Of a stretch of 64,000 nt of DNA, positions 27,195-37,951 are shown piece by piece (the first letter of the stretch is position 1; the number at the start of each line of letters is the position of its first letter). The stretch spans positions 3,622,501 through 3,686,500 of the forward strand of contig NZ_CP073745.1 in the NCBI RefSeq assembly GCF_024397975.1, read 5' to 3'. Under the pieces are notes generated by a model, which saw nothing but the letters and a program-made list of their open reading frames with translations, was not told the origin of the DNA and did no database searches. Made by a program: the position numbers and the translations under genes. The DNA is from Bacterioplanoides sp. SCSIO 12839. GTDB taxonomy: Bacteria; Pseudomonadota; Gammaproteobacteria; Pseudomonadales; Oceanobacteraceae.

Positions 27195-27848
27195 TTAACT
27201 GACCGCGATGCGAACCTGCTTCCAATCCCAATACGCGGTCAGGAAATAACAGCCGATAAACAGTGTTGCCCACCATTCAATAATGCGTTTGCCGTGGCTC
27301 ATTTCAATACCCACAGTAACACCGGCAAACGCCACAAACATAAACCACAGCACCGCCATTAACGCCACTTTGACACGATAGGATGGCACCGTCAGGCCCT
27401 GTTTCCGGGCTTTAAAAATCAACACAAAGTTAATCGTCAGGGCAATCAACATACCCTGAAAAAACAGGTTGGCACCACGAACATGAACGCCCCAACGAGT
27501 CGCGTCTTTTTCGGGTAACAACACAGCAGTACCCACTAACAAACCAACCGCCGCCAGGGTGCCAAAAAACTGCATAAAATTGAGTGCGACCTTACCACTG
27601 TAGGGCTGCAGCCAGCTGCGCATCAGCTGCCACCAAATCACAAAAAAGACCGTGGCGGCAATCATGCCCCCACGAAAAATAAAGCCACCGTCGCCTTTCA
27701 TGCCGGTGTGAGTGATATCGGTACAACCATCAAAAAACGGATTGCACAATTCCGCCGTGCCCTGGGTGGTGCCCACCCAGTAGGTAACTGCGATGGTTCC
27801 CATCGACAGAATAAAACTCAGCAGTGCCGTGACCTGACCAAATGACAT
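27195..27848 (-). CDS. Multi-pass membrane protein, possibly Frag1/DRAM-like
   Basis: A 217-residue protein with about six hydrophobic segments (SFGQVTALLSFILSMGTIAV at the N-terminus, then helices near 57-75, 85-110, 130-145, 165-182, 190-207). After helix 1 comes a loop with CNPFFDGCTDITHTG and GGFIFRGGMIAATVFFVIWW. That loop recalls the IS..G / iF..G pattern of the Frag1/DRAM/Sfk1 family, but the match is weak and by eye. The pair of cysteines could be structural. It is convergent with the exporter operon and divergent from the sensor kinase. Function unknown. Confidence 0.55.
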   Translation of the reverse strand: MSFGQVTALLSFILSMGTIAVTYWVGTTQGTAELCNPFFDGCTDITHTGMKGDGGFIFRGGMIAATVFFVIWWQLMRSWLQPYSGKVALNFMQFFGTLAAVGLLVGTAVLLPEKDATRWGVHVRGANLFFQGMLIALTINFVLIFKARKQGLTVPSYRVKVALMAVLWFMFVAFAGVTVGIEMSHGKRIIEWWATLFIGCYFLTAYWDWKQVRIAVS

Positions 27849-28036
27849 AACGCGCTCTCAATCGTCTATAAACCGTGTGCCCGGCAGTATAAATAAAAAA
27901 AACGTCAATCGTTACCAGTGTTGTGTCAAACCCGACAGCTGCCGTGTTTAGCGCTTCCGGACTCTGGTAAGTGCTTGTTAATTCAGGCAACATCGGTGCA
28001 CTTGTACGGAATGCAGAAGAATGGGAAACCTTGTGT

Positions 28037-31000
28037 ATGCTGGATCGCTATCTCATTTATCCAGGAGTTTCTGCAGCGGGGAACCATCTGCTCCGCCGAT
28101 CAAGGCTTGCTCTTCGCCTGGTGATGATAATTCTGTTATTTTTAAGCGGCGTGACAACCGCACATCAGACGTCCTCGTTTCACCCTTCATTTGATACCGA
28201 CCCACAAACACTGACGCTGACCCAGGCCGAAAAAGACTGGCTCAGTCGCAACACCGTAATTACGCTGGGGGTCGATGGCCGCTGGCCACCGGTTGATTTT
28301 TTTAATGATTCCGGCAAACACAGCGGTATGCTGGCGGAGTATCTGGATCATATTGAACGCTTTCTGGGAATACAGTTTGCGCTGAAGCAGTACCCCAGTT
28401 TTGACGATATGATGGATGCCCTTCAGGACGGCGATCTTGCTATTGCTGCATCTGTTGTCCGCACTCCGGAAAGAATGCAGTCGTTATGGTTCTCCGACAC
28501 CATATTCAGCGCCGGCAAGGTGATTGTCAGCCGGATGCAGGACCCGGTTCAGGACTCCGCTGCATTTGCTAACCGCGTTCTTGCGTTAGAAAAAGGGTAT
28601 TACTTTGAGCAGGAAATACGCGGCATATTCCCCGACATCCGGATTAAATATTTTGATAATTCCAAGCAAGCGATGTTGGGGCTGGCCGCCGGTGAAGCCG
28701 ACTTTTATATTGCCGAAAAAGTGCTGGTCGACTGGCTACGACACGAATTACATATCGGCAATCTCTATATTTCCGATCACACACCGTTTGACGTCGCACA
28801 CCAGGCATTTGCTATCCATCCGGATCAACACTGGCAGCCTTTTGTCACCATTCTGAATAAAGCCCTGCGTTCCATCCCGGGTGCCGTTAAGTCCGGCATC
28901 CAGTCACGCTGGAGCGGTATTACAGAAGAGGAGCAACCGCGACAAGGCTGGACAGAAGCGGAAACACGCTTATTACAATCCCTGCCACCGCTGAAAATCG
29001 GGGTCGACCCGGCCTGGCCACCGTTTGAATTTGTCGACGATCAGGGCCAGTTAACCGGCCTCGCCACCGAATACAACCAGTTGATTGAGGAACAGCTGGG
29101 CGTTCGCTTTGAAGCCGTTTCACACGCCAGCTGGCAGGAAACCTGGGAAGCATTTGAGAATGGCGAAATCGACCTGATCTCCGGTGTTAACCCAACAGCC
29201 AAACGCTCCGAGTACACCCTCTACAGTATTCCTTACATGGTGCACCCTTATATGATTCTGGTTCATGAAGATACGCGCTTTGTGAATTCATTATCCGATT
29301 TATCCGGCAAAAAAGTGGCCGTCGGTGCGAGTTTTGCCATTGAGGATATTCTGCAAAAACAAAACGATTACCAACTGGTGAGTTATGCCACCACTCAGGA
29401 TGCACTAATCGCGCTAAGCTCCAGAGAAGTCGATGCCTATGTTGGTTTGTTGGGTACATCGTCCTGGGTATTAGAGAAATATGGCATTCGTAATATTAAA
29501 GTGTCTGCGCCGATCGACCATAAATATTATCAAAGCATCGGGGTCAACAAAGACAAACAGGCGCTACTGCCTTTATTAAACAAAGCCATTGAAAACATCC
29601 CGGAGTATCAGAAAAAAAGGATCAAAAATCACTGGTTCCAGGTTGCATTTGATTACCACATTTCAAAAGAAGAAATTTTCCGTACCATTCTGTTAACCCT
29701 TGCCGTTTTATTACCGGTGATTGTTGTAATTTTATTGTGGAACCGAAAATTAAAACGAACCCAGGAAGCATTAAAGAAAAGCCAGAAAAATTTAGCCCGG
29801 GCCAAAGAAGCAGCCGAACATGCCAGCCAGTTTAAAAGTCAGTTTCTGGCGAATATGTCGCATGAAATCCGCACCCCGATGAATGCTATTATTGGCATGA
29901 ACCATTTATTATTACGTTCAGAACTCAGCCCTCATCAGGTGGGTTACGCCCATAAGATCAAGAAGTCAGCGACGGCGCTATTAGGCATCATCAACGATAT
30001 TCTGGACTTTTCTAAGGTGGAAGCAGGCCGGCTTGATATTGATAACCTGCCATTTAATATCCACAGTGTGTTTTCAGAACTGGCGGATATGTTATCTCTG
30101 AAAGCCAGTGAGAAAGGCATCGAAATTTTATTGGATGTCGATGCTCATATTCCACAACATTTAATGGGTGACCCGTTAAGAATCGGCCAGGTCTTAATTA
30201 ACCTGACGCAGAATGCTATTAAGTTCACTGATCAGGGAGAAGTGCGGGTCAGAGTCACGTCAATGACCGAAACACCAAATCCAGATCACAAAGTTCAATT
30301 GCAGTTCAGTGTTGAGGATACCGGCTCTGGTATCGACCCGGATTTTCTGCCGTATTTATTCGAACCCTTTGTCCAGGCCGATGGCAGCGTGACACGAAAA
30401 CAAGGGGGTACCGGCCTGGGTCTGCACATCGCCCGCCAGTTAATTCAGCTGATGGGCGGTGAGCTGTATGTTGAAAGTGAACTGGGGGTTGGTAGCCGTT
30501 TTTATTTCACGATTGAGCTTGAAGCAGAAGACAATGAATCCGACGCATCAAAGTTTGTCCCCTGTGAAGCCATACAGGGATTAAGGGTTTTAGCCATTGA
30601 TGACAACCCGTCTGCGCGACAGTTGTTGCAGGATATGCTCGAGTCCTTTTCTTTTCAGGTAACCACCTTAGCCAGCGGTGAAGATGCCGCATTTCTGGTT
30701 AAAAGCATGGACGATCAGGGCGAACCTTTTGGCCTGGTGATTGCCGATTGGCAAATGCCGGGACTGAATGGCATTGAAACCTTAAAGTCGATTGAACAGT
30801 TGTCGTTAAGCCGCGCACCTGCCCGGGTTCTGATCACTGCGTATGGTCGCGAGGATGTTTTCCGAAGTGCCGAAAATCATGAACTGGATGCACTGCTGAT
30901 GAAGCCGGTGAATGCATCCGTTTTATTCGACAGCATCATGAAAATATTTTCAGTAAACCCTGAACAGCGTGGCAAAGTACGCACCGACAAACCGGTCTGG

Positions 31001-32044
31001 TTATTAGGTGACGTACTGGTTGTTGAAGACCACGAAATTAACCAGGCGGTGGCGCTGGAGTTATTGCACTCAGTTGGCATTATGGCCGACACCGCCACCA
31101 ATGGTGTGGAAGCGATTGAAGCGATCCGCCAGAAACATTACGACCTGGTATTAATGGACCTACAAATGCCGGTGATGGATGGCTTACAGGCAACTGCGAT
31201 TATTCGCCAGGATGAAAAGTTAAACAGTCTGCCGATTATTGCCATGACCGCTCATACGATGCTGGGAGACAAACAACGCTGTCTGGCAACCGGTATGAAT
31301 GACCACATTGCCAAACCCATCGACCCGGATCACTTCATTGAGGTTCTCAGTCAGTGGTTGCCTCAGGGCGAAGCGCCAGAGCACGACCCTCAACATCATA
31401 CTGCCACCGGCGACACTGATAATCAGATTCAGGACATTCAGATTCCAGGCATTGATATTCAATGGGGCATTAGCCGGGTTGGTGGTAACCAAACACTGTA
31501 TTTCACTCTGCTCAATAGTTTTTATCAAAAGCACCGCAACGATCTGAATGACCTCAGTCAGGCCTTAAAAACGGGCGACCTGAAAAAATCGAAACGCCTG
31601 GTTCATACCCTGCTGGGAGTATCCGCGAATATAGGGGCCAGTGATTTTGAAAAAGATGCCGAGGCTTTTAATCAATTGCTGAAACAGCCTGGCAGATCCG
31701 TGGATTCAGTGATTACCAGCCTGCCCTGGAAACGTTTTTGCGAAAGCTTTAACGAGTTATTTGAAAATCTGGTACGCAGTGGCATTTTAATTCAGCCAGA
31801 TAACCCAACATTGGCTTCAGCTGACACCATACAAACCATTAATAATGATGCCCGCCAATCATTGGCGGAATTGACGACGTTATTGCAACAAGGCGATGCC
31901 TCAGCCCAAACGACTTTTGACCTGATTGCCCCTTCTTTGCCAGACTCTATCAGCATACCCTTAGCAAAAATGCTGGATGATTTTGACTTCGAACAGGCAC
32001 ACCAGTTTGTGGCCGCCGCTTTATCGGATGAAAAGGATGACTGA
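28037..32044 (+). CDS. BvgS/EvgS-type hybrid sensor histidine kinase
   Basis: A 1335-residue unorthodox kinase. Two periplasmic solute-binding-type (PBPb/SBP_bac_3) domains (about 40-285 and 300-530) begin [17 protein letters not shown] and [18 protein letters not shown] membrane segment (about 548-570) follows. The HisKA box has phospho-acceptor His609 in [10 protein letters not shown]. The HATPase has [17 protein letters not shown] and GTGLGLH. Receiver 1 carries Asp903 (IADWQMPG), receiver 2 Asp1041 ([11 protein letters not shown]), and an HPt domain carries His1190 (VHTLLG). The relay His-Asp-His-Asp therefore appears intact. I chose ATG 28037, with GGGAAA upstream; the frame opens at a GTG at 27971. 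The output is most likely the REC/HD-GYP protein encoded next. Confidence 0.88.
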   Translation: MLDRYLIYPGVSAAGNHLLRRSRLALRLVMIILLFLSGVTTAHQTSSFHPSFDTDPQTLTLTQAEKDWLSRNTVITLGVDGRWPPVDFFNDSGKHSGMLAEYLDHIERFLGIQFALKQYPSFDDMMDALQDGDLAIAASVVRTPERMQSLWFSDTIFSAGKVIVSRMQDPVQDSAAFANRVLALEKGYYFEQEIRGIFPDIRIKYFDNSKQAMLGLAAGEADFYIAEKVLVDWLRHELHIGNLYISDHTPFDVAHQAFAIHPDQHWQPFVTILNKALRSIPGAVKSGIQSRWSGITEEEQPRQGWTEAETRLLQSLPPLKIGVDPAWPPFEFVDDQGQLTGLATEYNQLIEEQLGVRFEAVSHASWQETWEAFENGEIDLISGVNPTAKRSEYTLYSIPYMVHPYMILVHEDTRFVNSLSDLSGKKVAVGASFAIEDILQKQNDYQLVSYATTQDALIALSSREVDAYVGLLGTSSWVLEKYGIRNIKVSAPIDHKYYQSIGVNKDKQALLPLLNKAIENIPEYQKKRIKNHWFQVAFDYHISKEEIFRTILLTLAVLLPVIVVILLWNRKLKRTQEALKKSQKNLARAKEAAEHASQFKSQFLANMSHEIRTPMNAIIGMNHLLLRSELSPHQVGYAHKIKKSATALLGIINDILDFSKVEAGRLDIDNLPFNIHSVFSELADMLSLKASEKGIEILLDVDAHIPQHLMGDPLRIGQVLINLTQNAIKFTDQGEVRVRVTSMTETPNPDHKVQLQFSVEDTGSGIDPDFLPYLFEPFVQADGSVTRKQGGTGLGLHIARQLIQLMGGELYVESELGVGSRFYFTIELEAEDNESDASKFVPCEAIQGLRVLAIDDNPSARQLLQDMLESFSFQVTTLASGEDAAFLVKSMDDQGEPFGLVIADWQMPGLNGIETLKSIEQLSLSRAPARVLITAYGREDVFRSAENHELDALLMKPVNASVLFDSIMKIFSVNPEQRGKVRTDKPVWLLGDVLVVEDHEINQAVALELLHSVGIMADTATNGVEAIEAIRQKHYDLVLMDLQMPVMDGLQATAIIRQDEKLNSLPIIAMTAHTMLGDKQRCLATGMNDHIAKPIDPDHFIEVLSQWLPQGEAPEHDPQHHTATGDTDNQIQDIQIPGIDIQWGISRVGGNQTLYFTLLNSFYQKHRNDLNDLSQALKTGDLKKSKRLVHTLLGVSANIGASDFEKDAEAFNQLLKQPGRSVDSVITSLPWKRFCESFNELFENLVRSGILIQPDNPTLASADTIQTINNDARQSLAELTTLLQQGDASAQTTFDLIAPSLPDSISIPLAKMLDDFDFEQAHQFVAAALSDEKDD

Positions 32045-32047
32045 CCT

Positions 32048-33130
32048 ATGACAAAACAGCGCATACTGATTGTTGATGATGAGGCGTTTTACATTAAAGT
32101 GCTGGTTGAATTACTCAGCCCCGAGTATCAGGTAACGCTGGCTAAAAGTGGTGACCAGGCACTGCGCCTACTTGAGTCAGACGTGTTACCAGATTTAATC
32201 CTGCTGGACATTGTGATGCCGGATGAAGACGGCTACCAGGTTTGTGAAAAAATCAAAGCCACACCAAGAACTCAGGATATTCCGGTTATTTTTCTCACCG
32301 TAAAAAGTGAGGTGGAAGATGAAATAAAAGGCTTTGCCAGTGGCGCCTGTGATTACATCATCAAACCATTCTCTCCACCCGTAGTGTGTGCGCGGGTGGC
32401 AACACACCTGTCACTGCAACAAACCCGCAAACAGTTAAAAGAATACAACGACCACCTGGAACAGCGTGTTTACGAACGCACGCAGGAACTATCGCGCACT
32501 CAGGACATGGCGATTTATTGCATGACCTCGCTGGCAGAAACCCGCGACAATGAAACCGGCATGCACATTCGCCGCACGCAGCATTATGTTAAAGCGCTGG
32601 CGGAACATTTACGCAGCAGCGGCCAATTTACCGAGCAATTAGATGATGCCTATATTGAGCTGTTATTTAAATCGGCCCCCTTACATGACATTGGCAAAGT
32701 CGGTGTGCCAGACAGAATCTTGCTAAAGCCCGGCAAACTGGATGCCGATGAATGGGAGGAAATGAAAAAGCACGTCGAATATGGCAAGGCCGCTCTGGAT
32801 ACCGCAGAAAAAGAATACGGTGATTCCAGTTTTCTGGCGATGGCTAAAGATATTGTTTATTACCATCATGAACGCTGGGACGGCACGGGTTACCCGAGTG
32901 GGCTCTATGGCGAACATATTCCTTTATCGGCTCGCCTGATGGCCGTTGCCGATTGTTACGATGCTTTGATCAGTCGCCGGGTTTATAAAGAGGCGTTTCC
33001 GTTTGAAACGGCAGGCGAGATTATTCGTGAAGGCAAAGGTAACCATTTTGATCCGGTGATGGTGGATGCCTTTGAATCACTGGAATCCACCTTTATCGCC
33101 ATTGCCAAACGCTTTGCGGATGATAATTAA
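32048..33130 (+). CDS. Response regulator with HD-GYP c-di-GMP phosphodiesterase domain
   Basis: A 360-residue two-domain protein. The receiver (1-120) has the acidic pair VDDE and phospho-acceptor Asp in LLDIVMPDEDGYQ. A coiled-coil linker (about 122-150, QQTRKQLKEYNDHLEQRVYERTQEL) joins the HD-GYP domain, which has HDIGKVGVPDRIL, HVEYGK, YHHERWDGTGYPSGL and ADCYDAL. All metal-binding motifs and the GYP motif are present, so hydrolysis of cyclic-di-GMP is expected. It starts 3 bp after the hybrid kinase, its probable phosphodonor. This pair would turn a periplasmic solute signal into lower c-di-GMP. Confidence 0.9.
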   Translation: MTKQRILIVDDEAFYIKVLVELLSPEYQVTLAKSGDQALRLLESDVLPDLILLDIVMPDEDGYQVCEKIKATPRTQDIPVIFLTVKSEVEDEIKGFASGACDYIIKPFSPPVVCARVATHLSLQQTRKQLKEYNDHLEQRVYERTQELSRTQDMAIYCMTSLAETRDNETGMHIRRTQHYVKALAEHLRSSGQFTEQLDDAYIELLFKSAPLHDIGKVGVPDRILLKPGKLDADEWEEMKKHVEYGKAALDTAEKEYGDSSFLAMAKDIVYYHHERWDGTGYPSGLYGEHIPLSARLMAVADCYDALISRRVYKEAFPFETAGEIIREGKGNHFDPVMVDAFESLESTFIAIAKRFADDN

Positions 33131-33507
33131 ACGCCGTCTTCCGCCAGCGCTTCTGTCGTTGCTTCGACTGCAGCTTCAGTATCAGCTTCAACTGCTGTTT
33201 CAGTAACGCTTTCTACAGCAGCAGGTAAGCCAGCGGTCGAGCATTCCCAACCCCAGCTTTGTTGCTTCTCAACAAACGCAGCGGCTTTTTCTTCGCAGTA
33301 ACCTTCGAGGTTCTGGGCGCTCCATAAAGTTTCGGTGCCAGTTTCTTTGGTGTATTGCACTTCGCAAGGCAGCTGGCTGTCATCACGGTACACCACTTCG
33401 ATCACACGTGTTTGAGTACCGTGGTTACAAGTCGTGGTGATATTTTCCAGAGCCAGAGCATTGGCCGACAGAAGCGTTAAAGCAGAGGAGATCAACAGGG
33501 TTTTCAT
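33127..33507 (-). CDS. Small exported protein of unknown function
   Basis: A 126-residue protein with a signal peptide (MKTLLISSALTLLSANALA), a compact mature part with four cysteines (TTCNHGT, LPCEVQY, GYCEEKA, WECSTA) that could form two disulfides, and a low-complexity Ala/Glu/Val/Thr tail (about 92-126). Two GAG-rich purine tracts precede the ATG. Its 3' end overlaps the end of the HD-GYP gene by 4 bp on the opposite strand. I do not recognise a named family. Confidence 0.65.
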   Translation of the reverse strand: MKTLLISSALTLLSANALALENITTTCNHGTQTRVIEVVYRDDSQLPCEVQYTKETGTETLWSAQNLEGYCEEKAAAFVEKQQSWGWECSTAGLPAAVESVTETAVEADTEAAVEATTEALAEDGV

Positions 33508-33670
33508 GGGTCCTTCCTTCAGGTTGATGATAAGTCATGTTTATTAAATAGGAATTGTGGCTGGGGTCAATATGTAGGGTGACTTTATTGCCACATGTTC
33601 AATGAATATACCTTTAATTTTTTTGAGGTGTTCAGATTATCGGATCTTAAATATGGATTTTTATGTAAAT

Positions 33671-34027
33671 CTAAAGCATGCAATATAATAAAACACAAAG
33701 AAAAGTCACAATTAAAACACCTAATTTAATTAAAATTTTATTAAAAAATCTCGTTGATAATTCTTGTGTTTTAAATTCAAGCTGAGTTATTTCTTCCTCA
33801 TTCAAGCCTGAAGTGACCTCATGCTTTGAGTTCCGAAGAACTGCACATGCATCGTCATACTGAAAATCCAGAACAGTCCAAAGCCCAACATTTAGTGCTC
33901 CTGTAGTCATTCTAGACAAGTTAAATGATCTTTTAGATGAAATGTGCGTAAGAATACCTCTTCTTCTTAGTTTTTCCGCAACATACTCTGCACGTGATAT
34001 ATCTCCATATTGCTCAATTAATCGCAC
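33671..34027 (-). CDS. DUF2007-like protein with C-terminal membrane anchor
   Basis: A 118-residue protein with GTG start and an AAGGAA site upstream. The N-terminal half (MRLIEQYGDISRAEYVAEKLRRRGILTHI... LWTVLDFQYDDACAVL) resembles the ferredoxin-like DUF2007 ('putative signal transducing') fold, with the pattern of shifting between proteins by A-x-x-L helices. The C-terminus has one membrane segment (ILIKLGVLIVTFLCVLLYCML). The gene is AT-rich. The 163-bp gap to the exported protein gene downstream holds nothing I can identify. Confidence 0.5.
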   Translation of the reverse strand: MRLIEQYGDISRAEYVAEKLRRRGILTHISSKRSFNLSRMTTGALNVGLWTVLDFQYDDACAVLRNSKHEVTSGLNEEEITQLEFKTQELSTRFFNKILIKLGVLIVTFLCVLLYCML

Positions 34028-34154
34028 ATAATTTCCTTATTAACTAACATTTTTTGAATTCATCATTGAAAAATCATAGAACCTATAAACTACTCCAGCC
34101 ACATAAAAGTAATATTCCAACTGCCATCAATTAAGGAAAAAGTACCAAAAACAA

Positions 34155-34188
34155 AAAAGCCCCGATATGTCTCCATATCAGGGCTTTG
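34155..34188 (-). terminator. Rho-independent terminator of rho
   Basis: On the minus strand AAAGCCCTGATATG-GAGA-CATATCGGGGCTTT followed by TTTTGT. A GAGA tetraloop tops a 14-bp stem with one mismatch. It lies 26 bp after the rho stop. Confidence 0.85.
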
Positions 34189-34213
34189 ATGATACTGCCA
34201 GAAATGCAAAAAC

Positions 34214-35479
34214 TTAGTTTTTGCCACCACGCATGGAGTCAAAGAACTCATCGTTGGTTTTAGTCTGACGCAGTTTATCCAGCATAAACTCAATCGCCTG
34301 TACGTCTTCCATCTCGCTCATCAGCTTACGCAGAATCCACAGACGTTGCAGGTCAGCTTCTTTAAACATCATGTCTTCACGACGGGTGCCAGAGCGACGG
34401 ATGTTAATCGCCGGGTAGATGCGTTTTTCAGCAATCTTACGATCCAGGTGTAATTCCTGGTTACCGGTACCTTTAAATTCTTCGAAGATCACTTCGTCCA
34501 TCTTAGAACCGGTATCCACCAGCGCTGTGGCGATAATGGTTAATGAACCACCTTCTTCGACGTTACGGGCAGCACCAAAGAAGCGCTTTGGTTTTTCCAG
34601 TGCGTTGGCGTCAACACCACCAGTTAATACTTTACCGGAGGAAGGCACTACGGTGTTGTAAGCACGCGCCAGACGAGTGATGGAGTCCAGCAGGATCACA
34701 ACGTCACGTTTGTGTTCAACCAGACGCTTGGCCTTTTCGATCACCATTTCAGCGACCTGAACGTGACGGGATGGTGGCTCATCGAAGGTCGACGCCACCA
34801 CTTCACCGCGTACAGAGCGCTTCATTTCGGTTACTTCTTCCGGACGCTCGTCAATCAACAGTACGATCAGCTCAGCTTCCGGATTATTGCGGGTAATGGC
34901 CTGTGCTGTGGTTTGCAGCAGCATGGTTTTACCGGCTTTTGGTGGTGCTACGATCAGGCCACGCTGACCTTTACCTATCGGAGCAATCAGATCCAGTACC
35001 CGGGAAGACAGGTCTTCGGTTGAGCCAGTGCCCACTTCCAGTACCAGGCGCTCATCCGGGAACAAGGGTGTTAAGTTCTCGAATAAGATTTTAGATTTGG
35101 CATTTTCAGGTTTGTCGTCGTTAATTTTGGCGACTTTAAGCATCGCAAAATAACGTTCGCCGTCTTTTGGTGGGCGAATTTTACCTTCAATTTTGTCACC
35201 CTTACGCAGGTTGAAGCGACGAATCTGGCTTGGAGATACATAGATATCATCCGGACCGGCCAAATACGAGCTGCTGGCGCTACGCAAGAAACCAAAACCA
35301 TCCTGAAGGATCTCAAGCACACCTTCGCCGTAGATATCTTCACCACTTTTGGCGTGGTTTTTAAGAATCGCGAAGATGATGTCCTGTTTACGCGTTCGGC
35401 TCACGTGTTCCAGGTTCATTTCTTTTGCGATGTTTAACAGCTCAGGGACGGATTTGAGTTTCAGATCAGAAAGATTCAT
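34214..35479 (-). CDS. rho: Transcription termination factor Rho
   Basis: A 421-residue hexameric RNA helicase that ends transcription at C-rich untranslated RNA. The N-terminal helical and OB-fold cold-shock-like domain includes [16 protein letters not shown] (primary RNA site). Walker A is APPKAGKT, Walker [10 protein letters not shown], the Q loop is [16 protein letters not shown] and the R loop [11 protein letters not shown]. Length matches E. coli Rho (419). It is downstream of trxA in the same direction, the order found in many gammaproteobacteria. The 170-bp leader could take part in rho autoregulation. Confidence 0.97.
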   Translation of the reverse strand: MNLSDLKLKSVPELLNIAKEMNLEHVSRTRKQDIIFAILKNHAKSGEDIYGEGVLEILQDGFGFLRSASSSYLAGPDDIYVSPSQIRRFNLRKGDKIEGKIRPPKDGERYFAMLKVAKINDDKPENAKSKILFENLTPLFPDERLVLEVGTGSTEDLSSRVLDLIAPIGKGQRGLIVAPPKAGKTMLLQTTAQAITRNNPEAELIVLLIDERPEEVTEMKRSVRGEVVASTFDEPPSRHVQVAEMVIEKAKRLVEHKRDVVILLDSITRLARAYNTVVPSSGKVLTGGVDANALEKPKRFFGAARNVEEGGSLTIIATALVDTGSKMDEVIFEEFKGTGNQELHLDRKIAEKRIYPAINIRRSGTRREDMMFKEADLQRLWILRKLMSEMEDVQAIEFMLDKLRQTKTNDEFFDSMRGGKN

Positions 35480-35592
35480 ACAGGTAGGTTTGTGTTGTTA
35501 GAAAATTAAAGATTTTAAATCTAGAAGAGGCGCCAGGACGGCGTTGAATGAAGAAAGACTATAGACAGGAAAGTGGGGGGTGTCTACAGCCA

Positions 35593-35632
35593 AACCGCAT
35601 AAAAAGCCAATAAAGCGCTTTTTTATGCGGTT
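35593..35632 (-). terminator. Hairpin between trxA and rho
   Basis: Long inverted repeat AACCGCATAAAAAGC (35593-35607) / GCTTTTTTATGCGGTT (35617-35632), with one unpaired base. It is a likely terminator or attenuator of trxA transcription ahead of rho. Confidence 0.55.
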
Positions 35633-35651
35633 ATTGCTTCAGGAAACAGTC

Positions 35652-35978
35652 TTATAAAGATTGTTCAATAAAAGCAGTCAGCTCAGATTTGCTCATTGCG
35701 CCAATTTTGGTCGCTTCGGCGTTGCCGTTTTTGAACAGAATCAGGGTTGGGATAGAACGGATACCAAACTTAGGCGCCGTCGCTTCGTTCTGGTCGATGT
35801 TCAGCTTCGCGATTTTCAGCTTGCCTTCGTATTCTTCAGCGATTTCTTCCAGTACCGGAGCAATCATCTTACAAGGACCACACCACTCAGCCCAGAAATC
35901 CACCAGTACTGGCAGGTCAGAACCCAGTACGTCAGCGTCAAATGAATCGTCGGATACGGTCAGGATTTGGTCACTCAT
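35652..35978 (-). CDS. trxA: Thioredoxin 1
   Basis: A 108-residue cytoplasmic thioredoxin. The active site WCGPC is in [13 protein letters not shown], and the cis-proline segment is [13 protein letters not shown], both canonical. It reduces disulfides in ribonucleotide reductase, peroxiredoxins and other partners. Length equals E. coli TrxA. It is divergent from ppx with 149 bp between, and upstream of rho. GGGGAAAC lies before the ATG. Confidence 0.97.
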   Translation of the reverse strand: MSDQILTVSDDSFDADVLGSDLPVLVDFWAEWCGPCKMIAPVLEEIAEEYEGKLKIAKLNIDQNEATAPKFGIRSIPTLILFKNGNAEATKIGAMSKSELTAFIEQSL

Positions 35979-36127
35979 GTGTTTCCCCTATGGAATATGT
36001 GAAATTTTGCAAATGCTGCGGCTATTGTACGCCCGGTTTGTCCGGAATCAATTCGAGATTTATCGTCAGGCGTGTATTCTGTGTTCCATCTATATAGTGT
36101 CAGAAAAAACAAATTCAAGAGTCTTTT

Positions 36128-37669
36128 ATGTCCGAAGCCCCATTTGAGCCCTCTGATTCCTTCACTCATGGTCACACATCACAGCAGTCAGATGATCTGA
36201 TTGCCGCAATCGATTTAGGTTCCAACAGTTTTCACATGGTGGTGGCCCAGGAGTTTCAAGGCGAAATCCGCACACTGGAGAAACGTGGACAAAAAGTACA
36301 ATTAGCGGCTGGCCTGGATGCTCAGAATCACTTATCCGAAGAGGCACAACAACGCGGGCTGGACTGCCTACGCGAATTTGCTCAACGGGTTCAGGGCATG
36401 AACCCAGAGCGGGTCAGCGTACTGGCCACCAATGCGCTGCGGGCAGCGCGCAACCGCCAGGAGTTTATTGTGCGTGCCGAAGAGATTCTCGGCTACCCGA
36501 TTGAGGTCATTGCTGGCCGGGAAGAAGCGCGCCTGATTTACCTCGGCGTGTCTCACACCCTGGCCGATGATCAGGGTAAGCGCCTGGTGGTGGATATTGG
36601 TGGCGGCTCGACCGAGTTTATTATCGGCTCCAAGTTTGAGCCCAAGGCACTGGAAAGCTTACACATGGGCTGTGTGTCGTTTACCCAGCGCTTCTTTATT
36701 GATGGCCTGATCACCGAGAGCCACTTCCGCGAGGCCGTAAACGCGGCCAAGCAAGAACTGCAGAATATTGAATCCGCCTATAAAAAGCTGGGCTGGAAAA
36801 ATGTGGTTGGCTCATCCGGCACCATTCGCGCGGCCGAACAAGCCGTTGTCGAAAACGGCTGGAGTAACGAAGGGCTGACCCGGGATGGACTGAGCAAGCT
36901 GCGCCAGCGGTTATTGCAATTCCATCATGTGGATGACGTTGACCTGCCCGGCGTAAAACCCGAACGTGCTCAGGTATTTGTTGGTGGCCTGGCAATTTTA
37001 ACAGCCATCTTTGAAACCTTTGATGTCGAAGTTATGACCTACTCCGACGGTGCGCTGCGTGAAGGCGCGTTATGGGATCTAGTCGGCCGCTCCACCCATG
37101 AAGATGTGCGTAATCGTGTGGTGCAGTCTCTGATGGAGCGTTTTTATGTGGATGATGCTCAGGCAGAACGGGTAAAAGACACGGCATTGTTGTTGTTTAA
37201 GCAGGTCAAAAAAGACTGGCAGCTGTCGGGCAGCTGGAAACACTGGCTGGCCTGGGCGGCGCAACTGCATGAAATAGGCCTGAGCATTGCGCATGCGGGT
37301 TTCCACAAACACGGCGCGTATTTGCTGCGCTATTCCGACTTATTGGGTTTTACTCGCCAGGGTCAGGCCACATTGGGATTCCTGGTGCGCAGCCATCGTC
37401 GCCGCTATCCGTTAGAAGAGATGGCGGTGTTATCTGCCACTCAGCGCGACACGGTGCTGAAGCTATCGTTATTACTGCGGCTTGCAGTACTACTGAATCA
37501 CAGCCGTGGTGCACATCCGGTTCCGACACCACAAATACAGCTGGGCGAACACAGTATTCATCTGGAATTACCGGAAGGCTGGCTCGAACAACACCCACTC
37601 ACCGCCAGAGACTTAACCAGCGAAGTCGACTATTTCAATGACATTGACTGGCAGCTGAGCTTTTCCTGA
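36128..37669 (+). CDS. ppx: Exopolyphosphatase
   Basis: A 513-residue Ppx/GppA-family enzyme. The ASKHA ATPase-like N-terminal domains show AAIDLGSNSFHMVVAQ, ATNALRAARN, VIAGREEARLIYLGV, VVDIGGGSTEFI and VGSSGTIRA. The C-terminal HD-like region (about 315-510) includes LHEIGLSIAHAGFHKHGAYLL. Ppx removes terminal phosphates from polyphosphate; length and the C-terminal domain agree with Ppx over the shorter GppA, although some enzymes do both reactions. The trxA/ppx divergent arrangement is common in pseudomonads. A short stem GGGCCT/AGGCCC (37678-37695) follows the stop. Confidence 0.9.
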   Translation: MSEAPFEPSDSFTHGHTSQQSDDLIAAIDLGSNSFHMVVAQEFQGEIRTLEKRGQKVQLAAGLDAQNHLSEEAQQRGLDCLREFAQRVQGMNPERVSVLATNALRAARNRQEFIVRAEEILGYPIEVIAGREEARLIYLGVSHTLADDQGKRLVVDIGGGSTEFIIGSKFEPKALESLHMGCVSFTQRFFIDGLITESHFREAVNAAKQELQNIESAYKKLGWKNVVGSSGTIRAAEQAVVENGWSNEGLTRDGLSKLRQRLLQFHHVDDVDLPGVKPERAQVFVGGLAILTAIFETFDVEVMTYSDGALREGALWDLVGRSTHEDVRNRVVQSLMERFYVDDAQAERVKDTALLLFKQVKKDWQLSGSWKHWLAWAAQLHEIGLSIAHAGFHKHGAYLLRYSDLLGFTRQGQATLGFLVRSHRRRYPLEEMAVLSATQRDTVLKLSLLLRLAVLLNHSRGAHPVPTPQIQLGEHSIHLELPEGWLEQHPLTARDLTSEVDYFNDIDWQLSFS

Positions 37670-37906
37670 GATTAACCGGGCCTCTTAACAGGCCCTAAGC
37701 TCTCCATCCTTCCCTCACCACAAAGCTATCCGCTCGGTCAGCTTTTAATGGCACTGCATTTGCTAACCCTTATTAAGAGTTTTAACAAACTGAACGGTTT
37801 GGGTGCATTTTGCGTATTCTTCGCCAGAAAAAGGCTCACAAACCGTTTATTAATCAGATTGCAGCGATCATTTTGGGGCACATCCTGAGAAATCGCTCAA
37901 TTTTGG

Positions 37907-37934
37907 TGCGTGATATTTTCAAAAGCATCACGCA
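37907..37934. promoter_or_regulatory. Inverted repeat upstream of ureD
   Basis: TGCGTGAT (37907-37914) and ATCACGCA (37927-37934) are perfectly complementary with a 12-bp spacer, ending 17 bp before the ureD GTG. It may be an operator or an mRNA hairpin near the ribosome binding site. A second inverted repeat AACGGTTTG/CAAACCGTT lies about 37792-37848, with a GGTGCA half-site between. No clear sigma-54 promoter was seen in this gap. Confidence 0.35.
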
Positions 37935-37951
37935 TCGAATGTGAGGACGGT

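Noticed and set aside
33508-33670. Gene or regulator in the AT-rich gap between two small minus-strand genes
   Set aside because: No open frame with a start and ribosome binding site and no strong hairpin were found.
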